A DNA stretch of 64,000 nt from Liolophura sinensis (lineage: Eukaryota > Mollusca > Polyplacophora > Chitonida > Chitonidae), in assembly GCF_032854445.1 (NCBI RefSeq), contig NC_088295.1, positions 58,821,249 through 58,885,248 of the forward strand, in the 5' to 3' direction. The translations under genes and the position numbers were made by a program. The notes beneath the pieces were generated by a model. It did not search any database, had not been told where the DNA came from, and worked only from the letters and a program-made list of their open reading frames with translations. Shown piece after piece: positions 24,801 to 39,800 of the stretch. Position 1 is the first letter of the stretch, and every line of letters begins with the position of its first letter.

Positions 24801-27800
24801 CATATACAGACCCACTGCTTGGTCTATATAGATAAACACCTGCTCTATATCAATCCCTTACAGGCTGCATGGTCCCCAAATGATAAAACACCAAGACTGT
24901 CGTGGCTGAAGTCTATTTACTTGGAAATAAACCAAATCAGCACTGAACCCAGGTTAGAAACTCCTATGAGAAATCACTTTACGTGTGATGTAGGAACATT
25001 TCAAGGAAATGATGATTTCCTCAGTAAACACTTTTACATTCTCTATGCAGTTAATTATCTCAAATTAAAAAAAAAAATGGCCAAGTGCCAAGATCAATCT
25101 TCTATCAACATTACTGGTTATCGTTGATCGTATGCTGCCAGAGTCTCCAAGGAGTAAAAGCTAAAAATCTAACATCACCTAAGAAACATGTGCAGAACTT
25201 AATACATGTACATAAATGTTAGGGCACACAGACAACATTTGTTGTTCATCTGAGAAGCATGTGTAGAACTTAATACATGTATCTAAAGGCTAGCGCGCAC
25301 GGACAACATTTGTTGTTCATCTGAGAAGCATGTGTAAAACTTAATCCATGTATCTAATGGCCAGCGCGCACGGACATTTGTTGTTCATCTGAGAAGCATG
25401 TGTAGAACTTAATACATGTATCTAAAGGCTAGCGCGCACGGACAACATTTGTTGTTCATCTGAGAAGCATGTGTAGAACTTAATACATGTATCTAAAGGC
25501 TAGCGCGCACGGACAACATTTGTTGTTCATCTGAGAAGCATGTGTAGAACTTAATACATGTATCTAAAGGCTAGCGCGCACGGACAACATTTGTTGTTCA
25601 TCTGAGAATCATGTGTAGAACTTAATCCATGTATCTAATGGCCAGCGCGCACGGACATTTGTTGTTCATCTGAGAAGCACGTGTAGAGCTTAATACATGT
25701 ATCTAATGGCCAGCGCGCACGGACAACATTTGTTGCAAATATCGGATTTTCAGATCCTGGTGTTAAATGATCCGGAATATCGTTTACCCGCACATGAGTA
25801 ACATTTGTTGTTGATCTTTTAAGATTCCAGTGTCGAAAGAGGGTCACATAATACGCTCAAGGTCATGTGACCCAAAAAAGTTGTGTCACAGCTTCCATTT
25901 TGTATGTACTCACATGACATTTCCATAGACACTGATTGGTTGATGTAGACAACAAACGATCTCACACAATCCAGATTGCCTGCAGATGAGCGAAATCTTG
26001 TGCCCGGCTCATTTGTTTCTGGACTTTTTGTTGCCCAAAATTAAACAAACTGAATCTTTGGATCAAATGTTCCAGACTCGGTAATTTTTGTTGTGGTTCT
26101 CCGCACACAAGTAAATTTCAAGGATTTTTTGTTGTCTGGATCAAGAAATCTCATTTTCGAAAGCAACTGTTGTCTGTATGCACTGGGCTTAAAACATCTT
26201 ATAGGGAATGAATTGTTTATGGTTCCAAAACTTTGGTTGTCAATAAAAAAAACTCTACATAATTTACAACTCAATGAACTTAATAACCGAATGGAAATGA
26301 CACTGTCTGATTCATACTTGACATAGGAGACGCCAAGCTATAATGATATTTATTACACTGAACATTACTCGTAACTTGTCTACATTTACATGCATCCTAG
26401 CTATATACATACCAGCCATTAGGCAACTGGTTTGTTTGTTTCCATTTTCAAGTTTGTTTGGCAATAAATCGAATGAGATGTACCCAATGCAGCATTAACA
26501 TTGCATAAGTTGCATCTATGCCATATGCACGTATATTTCCTACTGCGGTCTAAACAGTTAGCTTCTAATCTTGTGAGGGCCGAAGAAATTAAATGATTTA
26601 AATGTAATTAGATATAAAATATACATGATCAAACAAGGCCTACCTGAGAGAGATTATATACTTGCATGTAAGTATACCTGTAAGTATATAAATGCCTGGT
26701 ATCTAAAATGCCACAATGCAATTCCGGGTACGCCTGAGATACTAAGTAATAATGCTTACCTACAGACCAGCATTAACTGGCTAGAGCCTCCCCTGATAGG
26801 TCAACCTAAACTGTCTGCCCTCCTGCCAGCTATGACCTCAAGTCCACCACATGTACAACCCAGGGGCATCTGATCTGATCCCTGAAGAATGGGCTCAAAC
26901 TGATGTGATGCACACAACTGCTCCTCAACAAATCATCAACAAGTCTGAGTAATAGACTGGTCATTCCACTACAGGCCCACAGCGAACTATCCAAGGGTGG
27001 CTGGGCCAGTGGAAATGGTCTGCTATAAAAACCAGAGCTAGGTCTGATGCCATGTACCCAAGCTTACTACTTTGCACCATATGCTCCCACGTCTTACCCA
27101 CAGATCATTACTACAGGTTACCAGGTATATAGCCTATACAAGTTAGGCATGAGTGTGCTAGCAGGCTTTGCTTATGTGTGTATGTGTAGTGTAGGTACAG
27201 TGAAAGCTGAACCAGCCCTGCGCCCTAATATTGACTTACACTTCATCACACTTGGAATTCTCCCAAAGCAAAATTTATCCCCTGCTTCCCATACAGGAAA
27301 TAAACTGATAAGGTGTCCAAAAATAAAATAAAAAAAATTTAAAAATAATAATTCAATAAACTTTGTGTAAAAAAAGAACCAATTTTAACTGAAATTGTTT
27401 CTGAAACTAATTGTTTTGGGAAACACCACATCAAATTAAGAGCAATTAAAAAAAACACAACTAAGGTGCTACCTCATCTCAGCTACACGTAAACCACCAA
27501 ATAATTACCTCACCCACTTCCCAATCCAATACTGAGTAGGGCACATGGAGCCAGGTTGATGATGCACAGCACAGGCTGGCTGGCTAGGATCAAGGGGCCC
27601 AGCATGCTGCTGAAGTACTCTAGACATTGTACACATGTAACTGCCAGTATACAGTGTAGGCTGTGTGTACTTGGCTCAAGATGCTTACTGATGAGTCTAT
27701 GTTATGTGTGGTATATCAGCCAAAATAAACACACACAGAGAGGGAAGCTAGTAAGGCCAGTACAGTCATATATCCCTAAACTGACACACTGGACAGCAGA

Positions 27801-30800
27801 TGAAAGGCTTAACTGTGAATATAAATATCCTGTCTAATAACGTCAGCTTTTGGTACTTATCAGGGCTACCCTTCTACAAAAAAAAACAAACTCCCCAAAT
27901 TAACTATAATTTTTCAATCCATCAAATTTAAATTACCCCTTCCTGAGCTGCCAATATTTCACTTCTCTGCTGCAGATTTTCACACATACTTCAAAACATA
28001 TTCGAAACTAAAAGAGTCGCAGTAGCCCATGGACCAGTTGTTTGTTATCCTGAGGATGGCACTAAGGAAACAAAACAAAGGCATCACATTCATCAAGACA
28101 AGGGGTCCACCTACACAAAACTGAACATACAGATTGATTATTTTTAACTCAACTGCCCTGAAAACCCCACCACTTCATGGCATTTAAACCCAGGCAATGT
28201 CATTTATGCACAAAAAAAGTTATGACGAAATGGATTTATAAGGTTTTGTGATTTCAAAGCAGACCCTACACAACCATGTTTTTTACCCAGCAGCTTGAGT
28301 TACTTAAAAAAAAAAAATACTGAGAGAAAGAAGGATACAACAAGTGCCAGCTAAGTTTAGCCACAGAGCCTGCTCCAAAATATAAGTAACAAAAAGTGTT
28401 TTGTGAACAGAAAAGTAACCCTCAGACCCACCATAAAATTTTGGAAAAGGGCATAATTCTATAAAAAGGAATCCTAAAAATATAGCCATTTCTCAGATCT
28501 CCTTCAGAAATCCTAACAAACTTTGAGATGTACATCTATATGTGCACTGTTGATTCCATGTGGATTCATTTTAGCCTAGTTATTTGCTTGGGTACTGGCA
28601 AAGAGTTGAAGGGTGCAATTCTACGCATGTACATTTACGAATATATTCATACATAATACAGCCCTTTCACAATTCATTTATGAATGAATATGTTCAATAT
28701 GATGAAGGGCATTAAATAATCAACAACAAAAAATGCCTTTCACAATATATCTTTGACAATAAAAGCAATAGCCTTTTCCCCATTGTTAGGTCTGATACTT
28801 AACAATGATAGAGAGCTATTATGTAAGTGTTAATTTTTCTTAGTGTTATATGTTATAAGTAGTTAAATGTTAAGTTCATATTGCCTATAAACAGGTAACT
28901 TTATATTGGCATGTTAACATTAACATACTAACCTTCTTCAGGTATGGAGTCCAGAGTGTACAAGTTATAAAGAGCAATCTACCAGTATTGATCTGATATT
29001 TGGCACAGAAGCTTTCAAGCCCACTGAAAGCCAAGAGGCGAAACTCCATCAGTTTTCACGCCAACAGTACATGCCAGTAATAGCATTTCTAGTGTTTTGC
29101 CACAATACCTGTACATTATCCTGTCAAAAATGTCACTTCAGTCTCAGAGTTTCAGATTTCACCCAAAAGAATGTTTCTTTCAGGCCTTACAACATTAAAG
29201 AACATACTCGGCATGTAACATTAGGGTTCATTTTAATATAATGTTTTCTCCTCTAAAAGACATTAACTTTACGTAGAAAAGCCAATTCCATAGCTTTTGA
29301 ATTAAACTTTTCTCAACCAGATCAATCAAATACATGTACATGTATATGGCAAAACTGTTCATCCTAATTTTTAGAATATGTACTTACACACATATGATTT
29401 GATGGTATCACATGCTTCAAACAATATCCAGCACGTCAAAATTAGAAGTGCTTACATGTACAAACTTAACATGTGAAATAGGCAGTAATCAGTCAGCAAC
29501 TTCGACTACTGTTTTTATGACATTAAACCCCAAGCATACATACATACTACTGTTCTTGTTCTATACCCTTGAGCACCAAACACCATAGAATCAATATGCC
29601 TCAATATGCCTTTGGATTTGAGCATGCGGTGTAACCAAATATATACTGCACATTTTTGGTACATTAACAATGTATGTGCTATAAACTTGTGTTTACAAAA
29701 CTCAGAGATATGTATGTGTGACACATTAGTAAAGCAGTAATTGGCTTTCCTAACTAAAGGGCAGAAAATCTAGCCTTTATGTCACACATAGGTCTACCTG
29801 AGCCATACGTTAGCCTCTTGCAAATCCATTTCAATCACACAATCATCTACTATTGATAAGGAAACCATTTACTGGTCCTTCCACTAAAACTCATCTCTTA
29901 ATATTCTCTTGTAATATTATAACTATTCCTTGAGATCACCTAAAATAATGGTCAGTTACACAATTTTTTGAAAGGATCTTCGCAGAATTTTTACCTCTTC
30001 AAATCCATAATGCACACAGATCAATAGGAAGCTTTACGCAGTAAGTCGCAATGCAGGAAGTTTTACGTCATTGCTATATTTTATCATGAGGGTGTGTCTA
30101 TGTGATAAGGCATTTCAGAGCTGCGTTATTTATAGTCTGCTGCCACAGCTGAATGGAGGATGACTAGGGTTTACCACCACATTAGCAGTTTTTCAGCCAA
30201 ATTGCAGTGAGCTTCCTGTCACTTTTGGAGAAACAAATATATTATTGAACTAGGTTTGTTCTAACTTCACAAATATGAACTATTTCCACATCACACACTG
30301 CATTACACCATCAAATGTTCACATAAGGTGAACGTTTGTATAATTGTTGGAGTTAAGTGTGTTCTAGTTATCAAGGAGTTATAGTTGTGCCTAATAAAAA
30401 GGCTCATTAAGAACTGGACAAGTATGGCCATTATGCTTTAATTGCTTCATGGTTTAACAAACAAACAAAAAAATACATCAAGGTAAACTTTACGATGTTT
30501 AGTAAGTAAAAGCTTAAAAGTGTCACTTACATGTATAGCTGAATAAACCATAATCATCTGTAAGCAGTTCTCAGAGTGCCTCTAAGCAAGTATATAGGAG
30601 AAAATATAGGAGGTTTTTCAGAAAAATATAAGAGAAATATAGGAAAATATAGGTACTTATAAGAAATTTCAGACATAATTCTGAAACCTATGGATGACAT
30701 TATGTATTTGATTGTTGTTAAATTGCATGAATTCAAGAATCCTTCAATCATACAATGGTGGACTGGTCAGTTTTATGGGTGAATGAAACTTGTAAACTAC

Positions 30801-33800
30801 AGAAGTCTGACATGTTTGTGCATTATTTGTCACAGATATCTACACCAATATTGGTGGAAGACAAATAGCTTTCAACAACAGTGCAATCCATTGGATTATG
30901 TAGTTCTAACATACAATACACTGTGAACATCACCAAAGTGACTATCATGACAACCGTGTACTTATCATGAAATGAGAACGGCTGACATACAGTTTGCATT
31001 TTATTGCCTTGTGATCTACAAAAGCAGTGAGCTGGTGCATGGCCAAATTCAAACTCCAGGACCTATAGTCACTAAGGTGATAATGTTGTACCAATAAGGT
31101 ATCATGAAACCTGCATACATGTAAATAAAAATACCAAATTTGGTAGAGCGCAAGAGCTTGTCTGTTTAAGAAGCTTGAATGCAAAGCTTCACCTTAATGC
31201 ACACAGAATTTTTTAGATACCAACATCATCATTACATGTATGTTGAGTAGTACAACAGGCAACCAGTGTCTGTCAGCTAAAAGCACCTGTCTTTCAATTT
31301 TTAGCTAGGAAACATGGGATGTGGGTTCAAACCCAGCCACATACAGTGAATTTATAAATTATCCACATCCTCACTGGCTGTGAAGCCTTTGTGGCATTAA
31401 GCTGGAGCAGAATCTGAAGTTCACTGGAGACCACTTGCCTTCCACCAATATAAAGTGCATATCCCAAAAAAATATATATTTATATATCATAATAAAAAAA
31501 ATAAAAAAATGCCCACCAGGTCATCAGGAAAACTATGTTTGAGAGGGATGGTTGGTAATTTAACTAACCCTGCAAATGAAGGTCCTACTCAAAAATGTTT
31601 ATTTGGATTTGGATGGAATTTTTTTTAAAAACTTTCCTCCAAATGTTAACTTCTTTAAAACGTCTATCTTTTTCAATAGCCAGAATAAAAGAAACTACAA
31701 TGCTGATATCTGAAATACCCTGCTATAAATCCTAACATTTCCAAGAATAAAAGAAAAAAACAAAGGAAACCTGAAAAGAACTGACCAGACATCATGCTGC
31801 TTTGTTTGGCTTCATATAGAATGTTTCATGGGTCATTCATGATGCGAACACACTACACTACTGGTACATCTAGTCTGAATGGAGAAATGTAGCAATCAGA
31901 AGAGAAGCTGGAAATATTTGTGTAGGGATAGAATGGGCCAATAAATGACAAGTTGAAGTTCTAAACAACATAACTACAATCAATAACTAGAATGGATCTG
32001 CGAATAGCAGATCCTAGGCCGGGATCCCGGATTGGATCGATGACGTTTTCCCCAACCAATAATACACGGCCCTTGTAACAACAAGTTGATGTAAATGTGC
32101 CAAATGTGGTAAATCTGCCTTAGGATATTATTTGAAAACGTGCATGTCCTGTGTTTGTTGACATAGATCAAAGAGTTTTAGCACACATAGACTACATGTG
32201 TAACGCTTTGCACTTAGTGATTTTCAGCTTTACAGCTGTAACAGTTTTCTCTCACCAGACCTCCAAATATGGTGAAAAATTGCGCTTTTTCGCGTTGTAA
32301 TCGCAATTTCCAGCTAAACTGTCCGTCTCCACCAAGAAATAAGTCCAGATTCATGATCAGGACGTCAAACTACGTCTGGTAGCATGCTTACAATGTTCAT
32401 GTGTTCATCTTAGTCGCAAATGCATTTAAAATGCATCATATAACGTGGGGATGTCAAAGTGCCAAACATAGCCAATCGGCCTTTGGACAATTTTTCAAGC
32501 CCTGCAACTCCCACATTTATTATGACAGACAAATCAGCGCAGCAGTAATGCATGGACAAATCGGACAGAGTGATTTCAGTATTCGCCACCTCCTCTCCCC
32601 TCCAAAACTTTGTTGAGGGGGGCATAAAGTTTTCCCTACCATCCTACACTATTTTACAACATCTTGTTGTCATTGTAGTTTACATCTATGTGAAAACCTG
32701 AGTGTAATATACAGTGTATGTGCCTGTGCATATAGTACTTTCTGCGATACCACCTCATACACGTACCTTAGCACTGATTATCGTTTTCAGTAATTAACAC
32801 ACACCTGTGGAATATCTCCTCAATGCCTTTGTGCTTTATATGTATGACATACCACCCTTAAAATTTACCATAGCATTAAACAGGCAGGAACACTGAAAAT
32901 CATAAGTTGAATTAGGGCACAATTTATTAAGAAAGTTTAACATGGATTAATAAAAATACTCTTTAATGCTCTATTCTGCAAAAAACAGAAACATAAAGAC
33001 TGGATTAGTACAGTACTATTATAGTAGAAGTATTTCTTTCATTTGTTGTAACTGTCGTTTGATGCAAATGTCATGGGCATGACATAAGCTCCTGATGTAT
33101 CCTACATGGGGTTTGTATGGGCAAGTTAAAAAGCAGGAAAAAAGATTGACAGTGAGTGAGTTTTGAGTTGGTTTTGGTAAAAATATAGGAAATATAGGAA
33201 TTTTTCAGCAAATATAGGAAAATATAGGAGGGTCTGGGAAATACAGGAATACTCTGGGGCCTGCTATAAATCATTAACTAGGATGAAATACCGGAACAAT
33301 GTGCATAACCTATAACAAAGTATAAAGCATAAGCCTATAAATGTAATTCCTGCTGCCATAAATTTGCCCTTTTTCTCAGACGTTCTCGAAAGGCCATGCA
33401 TGTTAGACAATGGGTCTAAAATATTTAGAAAGCTACTTCACTTGTATAAAATTTATACATCTCATTTTTTGACATAGCTGAAAACGGATTTTACAAACAC
33501 TGATATGTAATTTTTTTACTTTAACGTAGAGACTTATAATTTGGATAAAACATCGACGTAACATAAGAGGCACCTCAATGACAAAAAAATTTGACAGATG
33601 TTTTCATTCTGATATTTAACTGCCATACATATGGTAGACAAGCAAGTATCAGCCAATGGAACTGACTGTCAGCTATGTGGAGATCACCAGTCACATCTAT
33701 ACACAGGAATTTTTTGACTCGCACGATTTTTTCGCCAAACACACAAATAAACAGGTAAAAAATTCTTTCTTTAATTTTATTTTGCTGAAATATTAAATAA

Positions 33801-36800
33801 TTTAGGATATCTCTGCACAAACCTTTCTGAAGTCACTGTCAATTCCCCTGGAGCAAGAAAGAGTATTACAACGGCTGGGTCTAACAACAGGTTGTGGACT
33901 GGGTGGGTAAGATTTCCACCTTAAGATGGTGTAATTTAAAACCATCGTCCTTGCTCCGATGTCTACAAGCCTTCTCCTTGACACAGCACACCTTGTGTTT
34001 ACACTGAACTGTGATTGGAAACTGCCACAGCTTACATAGCTAACTTTTCCACACCAACACCTGGCTAATTTCACACTCAATTGCTCGATGTTTTATTCGG
34101 AAATCATTAACTTTATAACGGCCAATCTGACCACACTGAATCTAAATAAAGGATGAAGAGCATCTGAAGATCTTCATAAATAGCTAATGCAGTCTGGCCT
34201 AGAGGGGACAAAGGAGGCTAGACAAAACGTGCATGCTGAATAATGCAACGCCATTTTCCATACAACTATACATAAAATGACCCAATAATGAACAGATGAC
34301 AGGGTTTCAGAGAAACTATTAAACCACAAGACATCCAAAACAATGCATATCAATGTATTTATGTATATATTACAGAAGGTATTAACAGCATGGTCCTCTA
34401 TGAAATATCTAAGCCAGCCTAAAATATCAACTGAAAATTCAAGTTCACAATACAATTTCATACTTACAAAGTACATACAAGTACTATCTTTTGGTACTGA
34501 ATATTCATTTATTTTATATAATCACCCAAGTACTAAAATTGTTTGCATTTTTTTTTCTTTGTTTCATGTTGACATTTAGGTTGGTCTATGACCCGGGGGG
34601 AAATCCTACATAGTAACTAAGAGATTCAAGTGCATTGGGAAAAAGTTTCACATATAGCAGCAATCTGCTTTTTCACATATCACAATGTTAACATTCAACA
34701 AGTACTTGATATCAATCCTCAGTTGCATTTCATAGGTAAAGAATTATATAAATTTATCTACACTGATTTGCAGACAAATGGGCAATTTATTTTATCACAT
34801 TTCATACTCTCAACATTCTACCCACTTGTACATGTTATTTTTTCTCAACTGAATTTCACTGGTGAAGAATTATGTAAATTTGTCTGCATTAAATCATTTT
34901 CACAGAGGCAAGAACATGTAGTTTTTTCAAATACCAAATTTTTTAAACACTCAACCTTCTTGTTATCTATCCTTAATTGTACACTTCATAGTTCAAGTAT
35001 TGCATAGTTACTTTCTTTTTTTCCCACGGAAGATTTTAAACATTTCAATTATGATTTTAATGTATTATCCTTCTGGAAAATCAATTTTCTGATCAGCTGA
35101 AGCAATAAAATAGGAGGAAAAGCTAAATATCTTTTCAATTCAAGCACACAGACAAATGAGAAAAGCAGGCTGGTTTCAGAAAAGGACAAAGCTGTATAAA
35201 TAAAATAATAAAATAGAATTTACTAACTTGTGAGTTACATGTGTCCTAATTTCTCAACCTTTCTCACATGGAAGAGAAACTTTCAGTTTCATTTATGCAC
35301 ATTTTTAGCTTGATTTTGGAGATTACATTGGCTGGATGGGCCATTTTCCGGGAAATAATCACTATGCACAGAATAATGCCTACAGAATATGCTTAAAAAA
35401 ACACTTTGCAAACATACAAAAGGTTGAAGAATTATAGTAGTCAAAAGTGAAATTCAAAATTCAGAATGCAGTTGTTTACATCAGCACAGAGCTATAAGCT
35501 CACCTCATATTACATACACTATTCCTCGACATTCTATGACAGACAATATATCATGTACATGTGAGACATATCCTTGCTAAATTTCACACTGGCATGAATG
35601 TAAATGAAACTACTCTGACAAAGGGCTGACACATTACTTCATTAGTAATGTTGATTACTCATGAATGGCTTGAATATGTTACGCATATCAATTAGTACCA
35701 TGCTGCTGGCTGTATATTTCCAGTACAACAGGGTTCTGTCAGTACAGCCTGTTATTTATTTATTTATTTATTTATGTGATTGGTGTTTTATGCAGTACTC
35801 AAGAATATTTCACTTATACAACAGTGGCCAGCATTATGGTGGGAGGAAACCGGGCAAAGCCCAGGGGAAACCCACGACCATCCGCACATTGCTGACATTC
35901 CTTCCCACGTATGGCTGGAGAGGAAGCCAGCATGAGCTGGACTTGAACTCACAGCGACCGCATTGCTCAACTCAAGGGATCTACTGAATGCCTGTTTAAA
36001 CTGTGTATCCAACACCACATCAAACCCCCACATTAGTACTAACCATGAACACACTGGTCCATTTGTACATTTCCTTGATCTGATAAACCTTTTATTACTA
36101 TGATTGGGTTTGTATAATAACTTCAAGAATGTAACAGGTGTAATTATGAAAAGAAGAAACAAGGCAGCTATATAGACATATCATTTGTGTAGCAAGTGTG
36201 CTCATCACACATTTACGCTAAACTGCACATACCCAACCATCCATCCCCTGACAAGGACACATCGTTCTTCACTAGTTACGATCATTGTGCACCAGTAACT
36301 CCATTCACATGTAAATGGTTGTAAGCATACGGTGTACATCAATCATGAATACCTGCACAGATCAATCTTAATCAAAGGTAAGCAAAGTAGATCTATCATA
36401 CTATAGAACAAGTATCTACATGTATATACATGTATTAACAGTCAATGTTCTCTTATTTTTGGATTCTTACAGTTCTTGTCCTGCCACTAGTTATTAATAC
36501 ATCACAATATACACTCAGCAATTTGTCTATAAGTACATACATACACAATGGGAGACTCGAGGAAAAACTGCAGACAGTCAAAATGACAGCAGAACGCAAC
36601 GTTTTCCTCTGTCACATTGCAGTGCCTGTGTACTTCATATATGTTTTATGAGCGCACATACAACAATTTTTATGACATAATAAAGGAAAGACCAAATGAG
36701 TTCACAGCTTTGGACCGTCCTGATACAGGCGGCCAGGAGTTTTACGAGTTCCCCATTAATGAACCTAAAATGAGAACCTAACTATCGATAGGTTAGCATT

Positions 36801-39800
36801 TTCCTCAGGAAATTTGAATATCACAGCTAACATATAGGTGTACATTACTGAAACAGACTTAAATCATCATCCCATTATTAAAGGTTACACTGGAATTGCT
36901 GACCCCTCAGTCTGCTTCACACTATTAACGTATGCACACACGGTAATTCATCCACAATGTGCTACATGTCCATATATGTTGTCAAGTAAAAATCAATACA
37001 AGTATATTTTATTCCTGATATAGTTTATTTTTTTATTCTGATAGTCCAAATGTCAAGGATCCTTGTAACTTGTATATACATGTAACTTATATATGGTTAT
37101 ACACAGGTTCTCCACAAGGCATAAAATTCACCAGATAAGAGCTGTATACTATTAAATCAACCACATTCATATGAGCCAGTTAATTGTTCAAATAGCACAG
37201 TGCTATTTATACCTGAATTCTGATAGGCTGACACAAACAGCACCATAAACACTTCGACTTTGAGGTCATTCTTCGGTATAGTGAAATAATGATTGCCTTA
37301 ACTGACATAAAAAAAAATAGTGCAGTAGGATTTGAGCTCTGAAGAACCATAATTGTTACAAATATTAGCAAAATAAGACATCAAAACATCAGATGATGAT
37401 GCAATGTATCCATATGGTGGTGGGGTTGGCTATCAAATATCAATGGAACAATGTAAGACTTCAGGTTCAAGCTAAGTTGCATTAAAACTAAGGTACTGCA
37501 ATAATCATATGCTGCTATGAAGGGCCTTAACTCCTCCAAAAATAGCAAGAGGGCATCAAACACACATCTTCTGCAGCGAGAGAGCTAGTGGCATTGAAAG
37601 CTGTTAGCCATAAATTATGGAAAATAATTAAAAACCCTTGAAATAGAAGTTCTGGAAAGGGGAGTTTACAGACAAGCAGACATCTCACAACACCATATCA
37701 CAAAGCATATTTGCTGTGTCCACCACAATAGACTGTAAATCTCACTAAAGCAGTTTGTGATTTTGCCAAATTTAAAAATTTTTTTTCAAACCATTCTATG
37801 TTTTCCTAAATTTTTCTATTTATTATTTTTTTTTTAATTTAAAGGGCGTTACAGTTGGGATATTACTCAAAAGTGTGTAATGTAAATATTAGTATTTTAA
37901 CATCAAAATTAATTTGCATACTGCATCAGGACTTCCATGGGGAATTCTTTAATAAACAATCTCCAGAATAACTTTTTACATGTAACACCATCAGAATGCG
38001 GGAAATGAAATGAAATTTTAAAAAACCTACCTCCCCAAAATTCACAAATCACAAATTTAAGTTACTCTGAAAAAAGAACATTTTCAATTTTGACCACAAC
38101 ACCCTGTAACATCAAAGAGTAGGTGTACAAGTCCTGAAGTACATGAAGAAGACTCACCTCTCTGATCTTGGCCAATGAGATGGGAGAAGATATTTTGGGA
38201 GGTTTGGGAGAAGTGTGATCTCTCGTCAGTGCATCATATTGATCTGTGTGATTAGTGGAACCATCTTGAGTGGAAGACCTGCTCAGTTCTACTTCAGACA
38301 AATCAGCCGCCACAGGACTCTGTCAACAAAGTTTGGAGAGCTCAAACAATTTCTAGTCTAAGTTAATGACAGCTTTTTCTTGAAGATGGGAAATCGAGCT
38401 TGAGTGAAATCAATCCAACAAAGGCTGCAAATGAGACGGGCAAGAAGCCACATACATCGAACGTGAAAACAAAGTTAGTCCAATAGCCTGTCCATAGTCT
38501 GTCAGCAGATTCAGTAGTCTGATGGAGAATGGATATGGATTACCAACGTCTATAGACAACGTAAACATTTCCACTGGGGCGACTTTGCGGAGTAATGTCA
38601 TATCGCTGTTCCTTCACTCCATGTGCATAAGCTGACATCACAGTGAGGAATGATCACAGAAGGGCTTAGAGAGGTTTTGTGCTCCATGTAGCCTTGCAGC
38701 ACACTTTAAATACCTCAAGTCTGACTGATGGATTGGGCTAAATCCTCGCCTTTGGCATAGGCTCTGCGCTTGTATCAACAATAGAGGTCAATGCAGCCGG
38801 TAATCTTCGAAGCTCGGCCAGAAATAAGCTGATTTTCATTGTCGTCAATGCCAAAATGATTAAAAAAGAAAAAAAAGTATGCATGCACGCAGGGGCTGTA
38901 TGTGAACTGATTTACATTTTTCATACTTCAGAAGACCAGCTCTACATTCAGACCTTACCGGTATGGCTTTTAAAAGATTTTTTCACACAGTACACATATT
39001 AAAGGCTGACAGCTTGAAATTTGATTACTTCCCAAAACATCCTTTCTAGGACTGTGTACTTCTTTTCTGCTTCATCTCATGTACATGCCGCCAACAATGA
39101 AAGTAACTTTACATTTGCATCAATGAAAATCGATAACGCCTGACATTTCAATTGGTCGTACCATGAAAAGCGATATCAGAACACTGGAGTAGTTCTACAT
39201 TACAGTATATCAGAAAGCTATTTTGGCTGTGGGTCTCCCTTGGGTTCTGTCTGGTTTCCTCTTACTAATACTGGGCATTGGCATATAGGTGAAATATTCT
39301 TCAGTACGAACACCAGTCAAACACCAATCAAACAGGTAAATAAATCAAAAACCCATCTCACCCCAAAACACTTGAGGCAGCTGAATCTTCACCAGTAATG
39401 ATTGTTTTTTTAACCTCATATCCTCGTGAATTTTTACTTATACCATAGAAGCCAGTTATCTTATTGTCGCCATGACCCCATGAAAAGTGAGAGAAGGGGA
39501 ATCTATAAATTCCCTGTCTAAGGTCTGTATTGAATCCACACCTTATGTATCCATTACTGACCATTAAGCTGAACTTCTAAAGCCGAGTAATTTGTCCGAC
39601 CCTCACCTTTGAGCTGGTGTTGGCTGAAGGGTGGAAACTGACAATGCCATCCGTTGTCTCCTCGTGTATGCTGAGATGTCTGGTAAGGGGACGGTTTTTA
39701 CTCCGTGGGGACACCACCTGGGAATCCATTCCTGAAGGCTGTTCACTGCTCTGGTCCTCGTGTACTACTGCTGTGCACAACAAAATCAAGTTATCTCTAT

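Larger units (their letters stand above)
24432..38157. other. Longest intron (13.7 kb)
   Basis: Holds the 71-bp tandem array (25173-25735) with its hairpin-bearing flank, MITE copy 3, a SINE-A (35752-35967), a tRNA-like SINE fragment (31264-31400), AATATAGGA-type repeats (30591-30660 and 33178-33250), a THAP-like start (32269-32382) and a candidate alternative first exon (33823-33945). The rest is unique AT-rich DNA. Its size and position before the conserved core make it the likeliest place for an internal promoter. Confidence 0.5.

Noticed and set aside
25173-25735. CRISPR-like appearance of regularly spaced repeats
   Set aside because: The whole 71-bp unit repeats with no unique spacers, and the context is an animal intron. 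It is a tandem repeat.
31264-31350. tRNA gene suggested by GGGTTCAAACCC
   Set aside because: The A to B box spacing and missing acceptor stem do not allow a tRNA fold; similar decayed sequence occurs at 42.1 kb.
38410-38601. 63-codon minus-strand frame as an extra exon
   Set aside because: No acceptor or donor at suitable places, and the flanking exons already join in phase without it.
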